This document shows, one piece after another, positions 47,372 through 54,662 of a stretch of DNA of 64,000 nucleotides. Within the stretch, counting starts at the first letter, position 1. Each line of letters opens with the position of its first letter. Location of the stretch: assembly GCA_046349775.1 (NCBI GenBank), contig JAXMBS010000025.1, positions 1 to 64,000 of the forward strand, written 5' to 3'. Source of the stretch: JAEUIG01 sp046349775. GTDB taxonomy: Bacteria > Planctomycetota > Planctomycetia > Planctomycetales > Planctomycetaceae. Below the pieces are notes generated by a model that was not told where the DNA came from, did not search any database, and saw nothing but the letters and a program-made list of their open reading frames with translations. A program made the translations under genes and the position numbers.

Positions 47372-47478
47372 CTATGCCATCACTTCGTCGTACAGCCGCT
47401 CCATCGTCCACAACTCGCTCGTAATCCCCGCCTGCATCGCCGGAGTGAGCCTGTAGCGGCCCCCGGCGTTCACCCGCG
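47372..47478 (-). pseudogene. Transposase C-terminal remnant 2 (IS1-like tail)
   Basis: It encodes NAGGRYRLTPAMQAGITSEL, then WTMERLYDEVMA and a stop at 47372, 17 bases before hairpin 2. No catalytic part remains. Paired with remnant 1 by sequence. Confidence 0.5.
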
Positions 47479-47496
47479 CGCCAGCAGACATCGTCG

Positions 47497-47724
47497 TCAT
47501 GTACGAGCAGCTAGAAATGCCTTGACGGCAATCCTTGCCGCGTCAGCTTCCGACTGACGGACAACGATCTCAATGCCGTCAGAAGGCCCTTCCCCCCACA
47601 TGTAGTACGTTCCGCACAATTTCGGACGGAAACCACGTTCGCGAAGATGGTCCACAATGGCCCACGCATCGAACTCATTCGCATACTTGACGATCACCGT
47701 CGGACTGTCTGGGTCTGGTTTCAC
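47497..47724 (-). CDS. DUF2007-like small protein
   Basis: 75 aa from a GTG at 47724, eight bases after a good GAGGAG site. IVKYANEFDAWAIVDHLRER, GFRPKLCGTYYMWG and then VVRQSEADAARIAVKAFLA show the beta-alpha-beta pattern of DUF2007/putative signal-transducing proteins (residue exchange between two chains). Starting at the upstream ATG (47754) is possible but leaves no ribosome site. A rare intact gene inside the island. Confidence 0.55.
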   Translation of the reverse strand: MKPDPDSPTVIVKYANEFDAWAIVDHLRERGFRPKLCGTYYMWGEGPSDGIEIVVRQSEADAARIAVKAFLAART

Positions 47725-47776
47725 GTCCTTTCTCCTCAACCGACAAGGACCCATTCTACCACGGGCGCATGAAAAA

Positions 47777-47795
47777 CCCCGCCGGTCTGGCGGGG
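47777..47795 (-). terminator. Terminator-like hairpin 3
   Basis: The stem CCCCGCC/GGCGGGG is followed on the minus strand by TTTTTCATGCGCCCGTGG. It lies upstream of the DUF2007-like gene and 25 bases before copy D on the other strand. Confidence 0.6.
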
Positions 47796-47819
47796 TGTGG
47801 CTTGTGTTACACTGCTGCC

Positions 47820-48149
47820 ATGTCCGACACCCGCCCCCGCCGGTTCGTCAGACGCGTCGTGATGGCGCTGGCGGTCGCGGTGCTGCTGCCGGTGTGGTAC
47901 GTCGGTGCGTGGCTGTCCATCGGGTGGCTCGCTAACGAAGGATTCATCAGCGTCACGACTGCGAAGATGATGCGTCCTGCCTTCGCGCCGATCCTGGTCT
48001 ATGCCGAGTCGGACATGCTTGGGGCAGAGGCTATCGCTGCGGCGTATTGGGTAGTGAACCCGCCGAACAATACCACGTTCGTCAGTGGCAGGGGCTGGCC
48101 CGTTTACTCCATCCGTCCATATTGCCCGTTGCAGCCGAGTCGCCGATAG
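47820..48149 (+). CDS. Small membrane-protein family, copy D (intact)
   Basis: 109 aa: basic N-terminus SDTRPRRFVRRVV, one membrane helix MALAVAVLLPVWYVGAWLSI, then the family core RPAFAPILVYAESDMLGAEA. Neither a family name nor a function is known to me. TACACT lies seven bases before the ATG at 47820, so the transcript could be leaderless. It is the only full-length member of the local paralogue array. Confidence 0.6.
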   Translation: MSDTRPRRFVRRVVMALAVAVLLPVWYVGAWLSIGWLANEGFISVTTAKMMRPAFAPILVYAESDMLGAEAIAAAYWVVNPPNNTTFVSGRGWPVYSIRPYCPLQPSRR

Positions 48150-48318
48150 CCACCCGCGTGTTGAATTCCGTCCGGGCGAATTCCAAATCAGGACACTACC
48201 CGGCCGGCGCCTCCTGCACGTCGGCATTGAACGCCGCCCGCCGGGCTGGTAGATTTCGCGGTTCACCACCGCAATTTGCAGCCGAAATCAGTCCAACCGC
48301 AAAGGGAGCCGTCGCTCG

Positions 48319-48405
48319 ATGGGTGTCAAGCAGTCCGGGAAAGGTCGTCGCAAGCTGGGTCGTAAGAAGCGCCGGAACCGAGCCAAGATCCGGCATCGCA
48401 AGTAG
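48319..48405 (+). CDS. 28-aa very basic peptide, ribosomal-protein-like
   Basis: MGVKQSGKG followed by RRKLGRKKRRNRAKIRHRK and a TAG. Sixteen of 28 residues are Lys, Arg or His, none are Asp or Glu. A GGGAG site lies ten bases upstream. The composition and size resemble tiny ribosomal proteins (bTHX, bL37, or the AURKAIP1/COX24-type bL38). No assignment to one of them can be made by eye. It is too short for most gene finders. Confidence 0.6.
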   Translation: MGVKQSGKGRRKLGRKKRRNRAKIRHRK

Positions 48406-48610
48406 CGGTCGGGGCAGCGTCCTCGCTTGACCTTGCGAAACAGGCAAGCGTCTACTCTCACGTCACGCATCGTTGACGGAGTTCTATGCGCTCCCGCTGG
48501 CTGTCATCAGGCGGCGTGTCGACGTTCTCAGCCCACCACGCCTGCGCTGAGACAAGCGGGCGCAGCGGGGCCGCCTGAAGGCGGAACTTCGAAGAGCGGA
48601 ACTCCAGCGG

Positions 48611-50329
48611 TCAGTCGCGCTCCGGCTGATCGGCCTGCGGCTCGACCTGTTGTGCGGTCACGAGCACCAGCAGGCACTTGCTCCCGCCGCCGGCCGGAGT
48701 CGAGTTCATCGCGATCGCCACGGTCTCGCCGAAATGCGTCTCGATGTCCGAATGGAACCGGCGGGTCGTCAGCCCAGGCACAACGATGCCCCCCACCGCA
48801 GCCGAATTCTCGAAATCACGGTCGGAAACTTCCGTCTCCAGATTCAGACGAACCTTACCGTCCCCCTGCACGAACGGCACGGCCTGCATCATCACGCCGA
48901 AGTTTCTCCAACTCACCCGGGCCTGCGATTTTGAACCGCCGCTGTCGGCCGGGACCAGAATCGGAAACTCGCCGCCGTTGTGGAGGCTCGCCGGACGGCC
49001 ATTCATTGTCAGGATCACCGGTTCCGCCAGGGTCTTCAGTTCGCCGCACGGATGCGCTTGCATCGCTTCGAGGGCATGCGCCAATTCGTCTCCGCTGAGC
49101 AGCCGCGAAGGCGCGCTGATCGACGAGCACGGCTGTCCTGTCAGAACGTGGATTCCCGGCTGCTGAAATGCAGCCACGTCCTCGCCCGCCTCGCAATCCG
49201 ACGGTAGCGACAGTTCCATGACCCGGCAGCGGATCTGGATCATCTGGTACTGGCCGGTCAGTGCTTCCAGTTCGGCGATTTCCTGTTGCAGCCGTTCGAG
49301 TTCCTGGCGTTTTTCGGTCAGCAGCCGCGTGCTGGCGCTCTGAATAGCCTCCGCTTCGACGCGGAACAGCTTGGCTTCGTCTTCATAGCCGGCCCCGGCC
49401 AGGTGCCGCGCCGCTTCGAGCAAGTGCTCGACTTTCGCCTTCAGCGGCGGTTCCGCGTGTGAACAGGAGTCCCCGATGATGGTCGCGTTTGTCGCGTCAA
49501 TCGCGGCGATCGGCAATCCGGGCGGCGGTTCAGGGACGTGGGCGGCGACGTGCTCTTCGCAATCGGTCTCGCATTCGATCAACTGCCCTGCTTCGGCGAT
49601 CGGCTGACCGGCTTCTCCCAGCGTGGGAACCTCCGCCGAGAGGATGTACAGTCCATCCGTCCGCGACCCCGGCGTCCAGATGCGTGTCCCGCCCGGCAGC
49701 CTATGCAGCCGCAGCACTCCCGGCGGCATGGGTCGAGCCGGCGCGTCGTTCCGGACTGTTGACGGTTCACCACAATCATCGGCAGCGCAGGCCGTCGCCT
49801 CGCCGCAACATTCCCCGGACTCCGCCATGAGGACGTCGATCGGCTGCTCGTCGGCGCTCACCAGCCGGAGGCAGCCGGCGGACCCATCGCATTGAATGAG
49901 AACCGAATCTCCTCCTTGCCAATCCGCTCCGACGCCCTGGAGGAAGAACATGCGGCGGGAGGACAACGTGTCGTCGTTGCCGTTCGGCAACATTCCGGCA
50001 TCAATGACGAAACTGCTGAAATCCGCGGACTTCAGCAGAATCCCGGTGTCATAATTGGACTGGCGAATCAAGCGCGGCGAGAATGGGAATTCGCGCTCCT
50101 GGTGGCCAAAAAGAGAATCGATCGCATTCGAGAGATACGACGCATTCGAATGGTCGAACAACGGCAATCCGGAAATCCAGGTCTGAGGCGAAGCCACAAA
50201 CGAAGGGGCGACTGACCCGGTGGGTTGACCCACGATAATATCGATCGCCGCAGGGCTGCCATCATCCGCAGCGTGCGCACTGATACAGAACAGGACCGTC
50301 AGCAGGCTGGCCGCGATGCGAAGCGACAT
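48611..50329 (-). CDS. Secretin-like protein (type II/III secretion family C-terminal domain)
   Basis: 572 aa with a signal peptide (LRIAASLLTVLFCISAHAAD). The middle has an acidic, Cys-rich part and then a coiled coil (EKRQELERLQQEIAELEALT). The C-terminal third shows the secretin pattern: LAEPVILTMNGRPASLHNGG, EFPILVPADSGG, VSWRNFGVMMQAVPFVQGDG, KVRLNLETEVSDRD and VPGLTTRRFHSDIETHFGET. The classical N0/N1 ring domains are not obvious. Divergent from the FHA/sigma-54 activator gene. Probably an outer-membrane ring protein or a planctomycete derivative. Confidence 0.75.
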   Translation of the reverse strand: MSLRIAASLLTVLFCISAHAADDGSPAAIDIIVGQPTGSVAPSFVASPQTWISGLPLFDHSNASYLSNAIDSLFGHQEREFPFSPRLIRQSNYDTGILLKSADFSSFVIDAGMLPNGNDDTLSSRRMFFLQGVGADWQGGDSVLIQCDGSAGCLRLVSADEQPIDVLMAESGECCGEATACAADDCGEPSTVRNDAPARPMPPGVLRLHRLPGGTRIWTPGSRTDGLYILSAEVPTLGEAGQPIAEAGQLIECETDCEEHVAAHVPEPPPGLPIAAIDATNATIIGDSCSHAEPPLKAKVEHLLEAARHLAGAGYEDEAKLFRVEAEAIQSASTRLLTEKRQELERLQQEIAELEALTGQYQMIQIRCRVMELSLPSDCEAGEDVAAFQQPGIHVLTGQPCSSISAPSRLLSGDELAHALEAMQAHPCGELKTLAEPVILTMNGRPASLHNGGEFPILVPADSGGSKSQARVSWRNFGVMMQAVPFVQGDGKVRLNLETEVSDRDFENSAAVGGIVVPGLTTRRFHSDIETHFGETVAIAMNSTPAGGGSKCLLVLVTAQQVEPQADQPERD

Positions 50330-50738
50330 GGAACCGCCCTTCAGAGACGTGAAGAACCCGCGCTGATGCAGCGACGGCCGGCCATGTACGCCAAACGGGA
50401 AAACAGGTCAACGGCAAAATCGGCCGGTGCCGACGCGAGCCTGCCGAACAGATCACGAGATTTCGGGGAATTGTGAGACGTTGCCCGGCGGCCGGTGGCA
50501 GCGGAAGCAAACTGAGGTTGACGGCGGTCGGGGAAAGCCGGAGTGGGACGCTCCTGCTGCCTGCCGCCGACATTTGCAGGATGAAATATTAACGAGGATT
50601 GCGGCTACGGACGTCGCTCCGGTATGGTGCGGAGAGAGCTGCGGGAGCGAGTCTGCAATCGCCGCCGGACAGATCGGAGCTGGTCGCCACAGGCCGGTCG
50701 CGAGATTGTCGCCGGCATTGGCCCCGCGGCTGAAAGGA
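50330..50738. other. Divergent promoter region
   Basis: About 410 bases between the secretin-like gene (minus) and the FHA activator (plus). It must hold both promoters. A -24/-12 (sigma-54) site was looked for because of the activator, but no good GG-N10-GC pair was found. No gene seen. Confidence 0.3.
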
Positions 50739-52202
50739 ATGTGCGACGTGGATCGGGCCTCGACTGACATCAACGCAACGGACACCGCTTCTGCCTGGCT
50801 GGTGTCGAGCGACGAGCAGCTCGGCCGGCGCCGGTACCGGCTGGTCACCGGTGCGCCGACGCACATCGGCCGAGGTGCGAACAACGATGTCATCGTCACC
50901 GACACGCGCTGCAGCCGGGATCACTGCGAAGTCGTGGAGATCGACGGGCAGTGGTGCATCCGAGATCTGGGGAGCCGGAACGGCACGTTCGTCGACTACG
51001 AACGGGTCGCCGAATCGCAGCCGCTGGAGGAAGGGGACGAAATCCAGATTGGTCCCCATCGGCTGGTGTTCACGCGTGTTTCGGATGCGCATGGGGTCGA
51101 AACCGTTCGCGGCATGGGAGACACCGAGGACCAGATCCCGGTGACGGTCGTGCCGCTCGAGCCTGCGGCGACGATCAAGCCGCGTCGCGCGGCCAAGCGG
51201 CCGTCGGCAATGAACAGTCTCGTCGGCGAAAGCGAGGCGATGGAGCGGCTCAGTGCCCAGATCCGGCGGATTGCTCCGACGGACGCCACCGTCCTGATCC
51301 GCGGAGAAAGCGGCGTCGGCAAGGAGCTGGTCGCCCGCGCGCTGCACGAGTTGAGCCTGCGGCATGCAACCCCCTTTGTCTGCCTGAACTGCGCGGCGCT
51401 GAGCGAGAGTCTGCTCGAAAGCGAACTGTTCGGACACGAGAAGGGGGCCTTCACCGGCGCGACCGAACGCAAGCTCGGCAAGTTCGAGCTGGCCCATCAG
51501 GGAACGCTGTTCCTCGACGAGATCGGCGAATTGAGTCAGGCCATCCAGGCGAAGTTCCTGCGCGTCCTCGAAGGACAGCCCTTTCACCGGATCGGCGGCA
51601 GCGAGGCAATCCAGGCGGACGTGCGCGTGCTGGCGGCCACGAATCGCGATCTGGAAGAAGCAGTCAAGGCGCATGAGTTCCGCGAGGATCTGTACTTCCG
51701 CTTGAACGTCGTGCAGATCACGGTCGAACCGTTGCGCGCCCGACCGGACGACATTCCCAAGCTGGCCGAGCACTTTCTGCGCGAAGCGGCGACCCAGTCG
51801 CGGCGTCCGAATGCCGAGATTTCCCCGGCCGCCATGGACCGTCTGGCCGGTCATCGCTGGCCCGGCAATGTCCGCGAACTGAAGAACACGATCTATCGCG
51901 CCGTGATCCTCGCGCGGAGCCATCGGCTGGAACCGGCCGATATCGATTTCTATGCCGTCAGCGCCGACGATTTCGACCTGGGACGCACGCCGCCGACGCT
52001 GCTCGGCCGCTCATTGCAGGAGGTCGAGCTCGCGCACATTGTCGCGGTGCTGGAACAGACGGGCTGGAACAAAAGCCGCGCGTCGGACATTCTCGGAATC
52101 GAGCGGTCGACGCTCGACCGCAAGCTGAAGCGGCACGACATTCAGCGTCCGAGCGGCGACCGGACGCCGCCGCAGGACCTGGCTCCACCGCCGCTGGAAT
52201 AG
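50739..52202 (+). CDS. FHA-domain sigma-54-dependent transcriptional activator
   Basis: 487 aa from the ATG at 50739. The FHA domain (about 30-112) has GRGANNDVIV, DTRCSRDHCEV and LGSRNGTFVDYERV, which bind phosphothreonine. The AAA+ domain has Walker A GESGVGKE (189-196), the sigma-54 loop GAFTGA (236-241), Walker B GTLFLDEIGEL and the arginine-finger region. A Fis-type HTH (NKSRASDILGIERSTLDRKL) ends the protein. There is no receiver domain, so activation is probably by a Ser/Thr kinase signal. It works with the rpoN product. The open frame upstream is not part of the family. Confidence 0.93.
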   Translation: MCDVDRASTDINATDTASAWLVSSDEQLGRRRYRLVTGAPTHIGRGANNDVIVTDTRCSRDHCEVVEIDGQWCIRDLGSRNGTFVDYERVAESQPLEEGDEIQIGPHRLVFTRVSDAHGVETVRGMGDTEDQIPVTVVPLEPAATIKPRRAAKRPSAMNSLVGESEAMERLSAQIRRIAPTDATVLIRGESGVGKELVARALHELSLRHATPFVCLNCAALSESLLESELFGHEKGAFTGATERKLGKFELAHQGTLFLDEIGELSQAIQAKFLRVLEGQPFHRIGGSEAIQADVRVLAATNRDLEEAVKAHEFREDLYFRLNVVQITVEPLRARPDDIPKLAEHFLREAATQSRRPNAEISPAAMDRLAGHRWPGNVRELKNTIYRAVILARSHRLEPADIDFYAVSADDFDLGRTPPTLLGRSLQEVELAHIVAVLEQTGWNKSRASDILGIERSTLDRKLKRHDIQRPSGDRTPPQDLAPPPLE

Positions 52203-52382
52203 CAGCGGCAGTTCACCACGGCGATCCGCGTCAGCCTGCTTTTGGGCAACGTCTGGAGTGCGTAAGCGCTCCGCAAAGTCCGCCCAGTTTCCCTGTGTCC
52301 GCAGGTTGCACGTCGGGATCGCTGCCCCGATTGCGGCGTTGCCGGGCATTCTCCGAAAAGCAACAAAATCACCACATTGTTA

Positions 52383-52567
52383 TTGACAATTCCTTCGGAC
52401 CACAAAAGAATCAAAGCGTCCTGACGAAGGTGCCAGCCGCGGACGGAATGACCGTCCATCTCTAGGACGCCCAACGCTTTGCGTCAAATGCCGAAGGATT
52501 CGGGACCCCCCGGCTGAGAGTGCCGGCGGTGGGGGGCAGACGGTTGGACATCGGCGTCGTGCCGATG
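52383..52567 (+). promoter_or_regulatory. Candidate promoter and structured leader of the acidic-protein gene
   Basis: TTGACA (52383-52388), a 17-base spacer and AAGAAT (52406-52411) suggest a promoter. It is followed by a region able to fold: CAAAGCGT (52412-52419) with ACGCTTTG (52474-52481), the inner hairpin GGACGG/CCGTCC (52441-52457), a G/C hairpin near 52506-52536, and CATCGGC/GCCGATG (52549-52567). The leader would be about 220 bases. Otherwise the 430-base gap holds no gene. Confidence 0.4.
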
Positions 52568-52634
52568 GCGGCGTCAGGAATTGCCGTCCCGAAGTCTATC
52601 AGCATGACCCCATTTGCCGAGGGAGGAGAACCGT

Positions 52635-52940
52635 ATGGAGTTTAGTTTCGAGGTGGATCCCGACCTCGACCTGGCCGTCGGCTCCGAGTTGAGTTTCGAG
52701 GAGGGTGACCAAGAATTTGCCGACGATGCGCTGGTACTGACCGGCATCGATCCTTTGGTGCCCACTGAAGCGAAGCCCGGTTCCGAGGAAAAGGTCCGGA
52801 TGCTGGCCGCCCGTTACGCCGCCGGCATTCCCTTGTGGCACGACGGCGACTGCTACGATCACGGTCCCGCTCAGGCCGAATTCCTTGCCAACAGTGAATT
52901 CGAAGCGAACGAGGAAGAGGAAGCAGAGCTCGAACTGTAA
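52635..52940 (+). CDS. Acidic protein of unknown function
   Basis: 101 aa with a strong GGAGG site nine bases before the ATG at 52635. It is very acidic (FEVDPDLDLAVG, LSFEEGDQEFADDALV, and a C-terminal EANEEEEAELEL), and has a short conserved-looking centre VRMLAARYAAGIPLWHDGDC. No family recognised. It stands alone between a structured leader and a strong terminator, so it is a self-contained transcription unit. Possibly a binding partner of a basic protein or nucleic acid mimic; this is speculation. Confidence 0.75.
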   Translation: MEFSFEVDPDLDLAVGSELSFEEGDQEFADDALVLTGIDPLVPTEAKPGSEEKVRMLAARYAAGIPLWHDGDCYDHGPAQAEFLANSEFEANEEEEAELEL

Positions 52941-52972
52941 GCGTTCGTAGCGGCGATTAACCCGATTCGTCC

Positions 52973-53001
52973 AACCGGCTTCCCACCGAAGCCGGTTTTT
53001 T
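52973..53001 (+). terminator. Intrinsic terminator of the acidic-protein gene
   Basis: A 10-bp stem AACCGGCTTC/GAAGCCGGTT with a five-base loop, continuing into a T6 run. It lies 33 bases after the stop. Confidence 0.92.
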
Positions 53002-53057
53002 GTTGCGCTCACCCATGCGGCGGACTCCGCATGCCCGCCGAGCCCATCGTCCGATTG

Positions 53058-53720
53058 TCAGTCCAGCGTCTTGATGACGATGTCCTTGAACGAAATCCGC
53101 ATGTTGTGGCCGCGGTGCAGTTGCAGGGCAATGATCCCCCGGGTCGGTCCTTCAGGGTCGTCGATGTCGACCGTCGTGACGCCGTTGAGCGACTGCGTCA
53201 CGTGATGACCTTTCACCGTAATGACGTACTCATTCCAGCCGTCCTTGATCACCGCCTTCTCTAGCGCTGCAGTCACTTCGGGCGTCACGTCCTTGATGAT
53301 CCCGCGCGGCGTCTTTTCGCCGTACAGAATTCCCATGTAACGCTCGGACGCAATGTCCGCCTGGTATCCGCCGACGACAAACGGCGGGAACTTCTTGCCG
53401 TTGCGCTCCTTGATCTCCTCGCTGCGATACTGGATGCCGCTGTTGCCGGTATGATTGTGCAGGCGAAACTTGACCTTGAGCACGAAGTCGCCATATTCGC
53501 CGTCATGAATCAGAAACGTATTGTCGGGAATATCTCCGTCGGTCGCGCCGACGATTGTTCCATCTGCGACCGTCCACAGTTTGTCATCCCCGCGCCAGCC
53601 GGCCAGCGACTTGCCGTCGAACAACGGCTTGAAGCCGTCGTTGTCAGCAGCGAACGCAGTTGCGACGACGGCGACAGCGCCGGCGGCCACGAGCACATTC
53701 AAGATCGGATTTGAGCGCAC
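53058..53720 (-). CDS. DUF1080 (3-keto-disaccharide hydrolase-like) secreted protein
   Basis: 220 aa from a GTG at 53720 preceded by GGGAGAAC; it then starts RSNPILNVLVAAGAVAVVAT, a signal peptide. DUF1080 motifs follow: GFKPLFDGKSLAGWRGDDKL, VADGTIVGATDG, FVLKVKFRLHNHTGNSGIQY and RGIIALQLHRGHNMRISFKD. The fold is a concanavalin-like beta sandwich. Homologues are abundant in planctomycetes, some cleaving 3-keto-glycosides. The frame is open for another 63 codons upstream without a domain. Confidence 0.85.
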   Translation of the reverse strand: MRSNPILNVLVAAGAVAVVATAFAADNDGFKPLFDGKSLAGWRGDDKLWTVADGTIVGATDGDIPDNTFLIHDGEYGDFVLKVKFRLHNHTGNSGIQYRSEEIKERNGKKFPPFVVGGYQADIASERYMGILYGEKTPRGIIKDVTPEVTAALEKAVIKDGWNEYVITVKGHHVTQSLNGVTTVDIDDPEGPTRGIIALQLHRGHNMRISFKDIVIKTLD

Positions 53721-53938
53721 GAGGAGTTCTCCCAGGAGCTGCCGCCAGTTGGGCGGCGGGTGATTGCGATTCGGGGCTGATTCACGAGAATACGGAAACG
53801 GGCCGCGAAAGGCCAGAAAACCGGGGGCGACTGGCCACGCGTCGACGGTCGCGAACCCGCCGGCGTCGTCCGGCGTCCAACCAGCATCCGGCGCGCACCC
53901 ATTCGACATTGGCCCCTTCCGACACTTCGGTCATACCC

Positions 53939-54544
53939 ATGATCCAGATTATCGACTATGGCATGGGCAACCTGCGCAGCGTGCAGAAGGCCTTTGAATC
54001 GCTGGGGCAGGCCGCAACGATCTGCACCGATCCCGCCGCGCTGCGCTCCGCCGACAAGGTTGTGCTCCCGGGAGTCGGCGCCTTTCGCGATGCGATCCAG
54101 CAGCTTCGCACACATGGCTTCGTCGAACCGATCCGCGAGTACGTTTCCGCCGACCGGCCGTTCCTCGGCATCTGTCTGGGCCTGCAACTGCTCTTCGACA
54201 TGAGTTACGAAGACGGCGAATACGCCGGCCTCGGAATCGTCCCGGGCACGGTGGTCCGGTTCGCCTCGCAACCGGGACTCAAGATCCCGCACATGGGCTG
54301 GAACGCGCTGGATGTCGCCGCCGCGAATCCGTTGCTGGAAGGGATCTCCAGCGGCGCACACGTGTACTTCGTGCACAGCTATCACGTCGTGCCGAAAGCG
54401 GAGTCCGTCATCGCCACGCGGACGATTCACGGCCGGCCGTTCGTCTCGATGATCGCGCACGGCAATCTGTTCGCGACGCAGTTCCATCCGGAAAAGAGCC
54501 AGCGAACAGGGCTGAAACTCCTCGAGAACTTCGCCCGGCTGTAG
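53939..54544 (+). CDS. hisH: Imidazole glycerol phosphate synthase subunit HisH
   Basis: 201 aa. Glutamine amidotransferase class I: IIDYGMGNLRSVQKAFE at the start, nucleophile Cys79 in PFLGICLGLQLLF, and the His183/Glu185 pair in FHPEKSQ. It supplies ammonia to HisF in histidine synthesis. No other his genes are next to it, so the pathway is dispersed. ATG at 53939. Confidence 0.95.
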   Translation: MIQIIDYGMGNLRSVQKAFESLGQAATICTDPAALRSADKVVLPGVGAFRDAIQQLRTHGFVEPIREYVSADRPFLGICLGLQLLFDMSYEDGEYAGLGIVPGTVVRFASQPGLKIPHMGWNALDVAAANPLLEGISSGAHVYFVHSYHVVPKAESVIATRTIHGRPFVSMIAHGNLFATQFHPEKSQRTGLKLLENFARL

Positions 54545-54662
54545 TTGCCCAATCCGCAACTCGGCGGCATTTGTTTCTCTGCCACTTTGTCACTTTCTGA
54601 CATTGCCGCTCCGTCGGGCTCGACCGTGCTACACTGTCGAGACGCCTCAACAGGAGCCGTAA

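Noticed and set aside
50330..50738. Sigma-54 promoter for the secretin-like gene
   Set aside because: TGGCAGCGGAAGC resembles the -24 element but the -12 half does not fit in either orientation.
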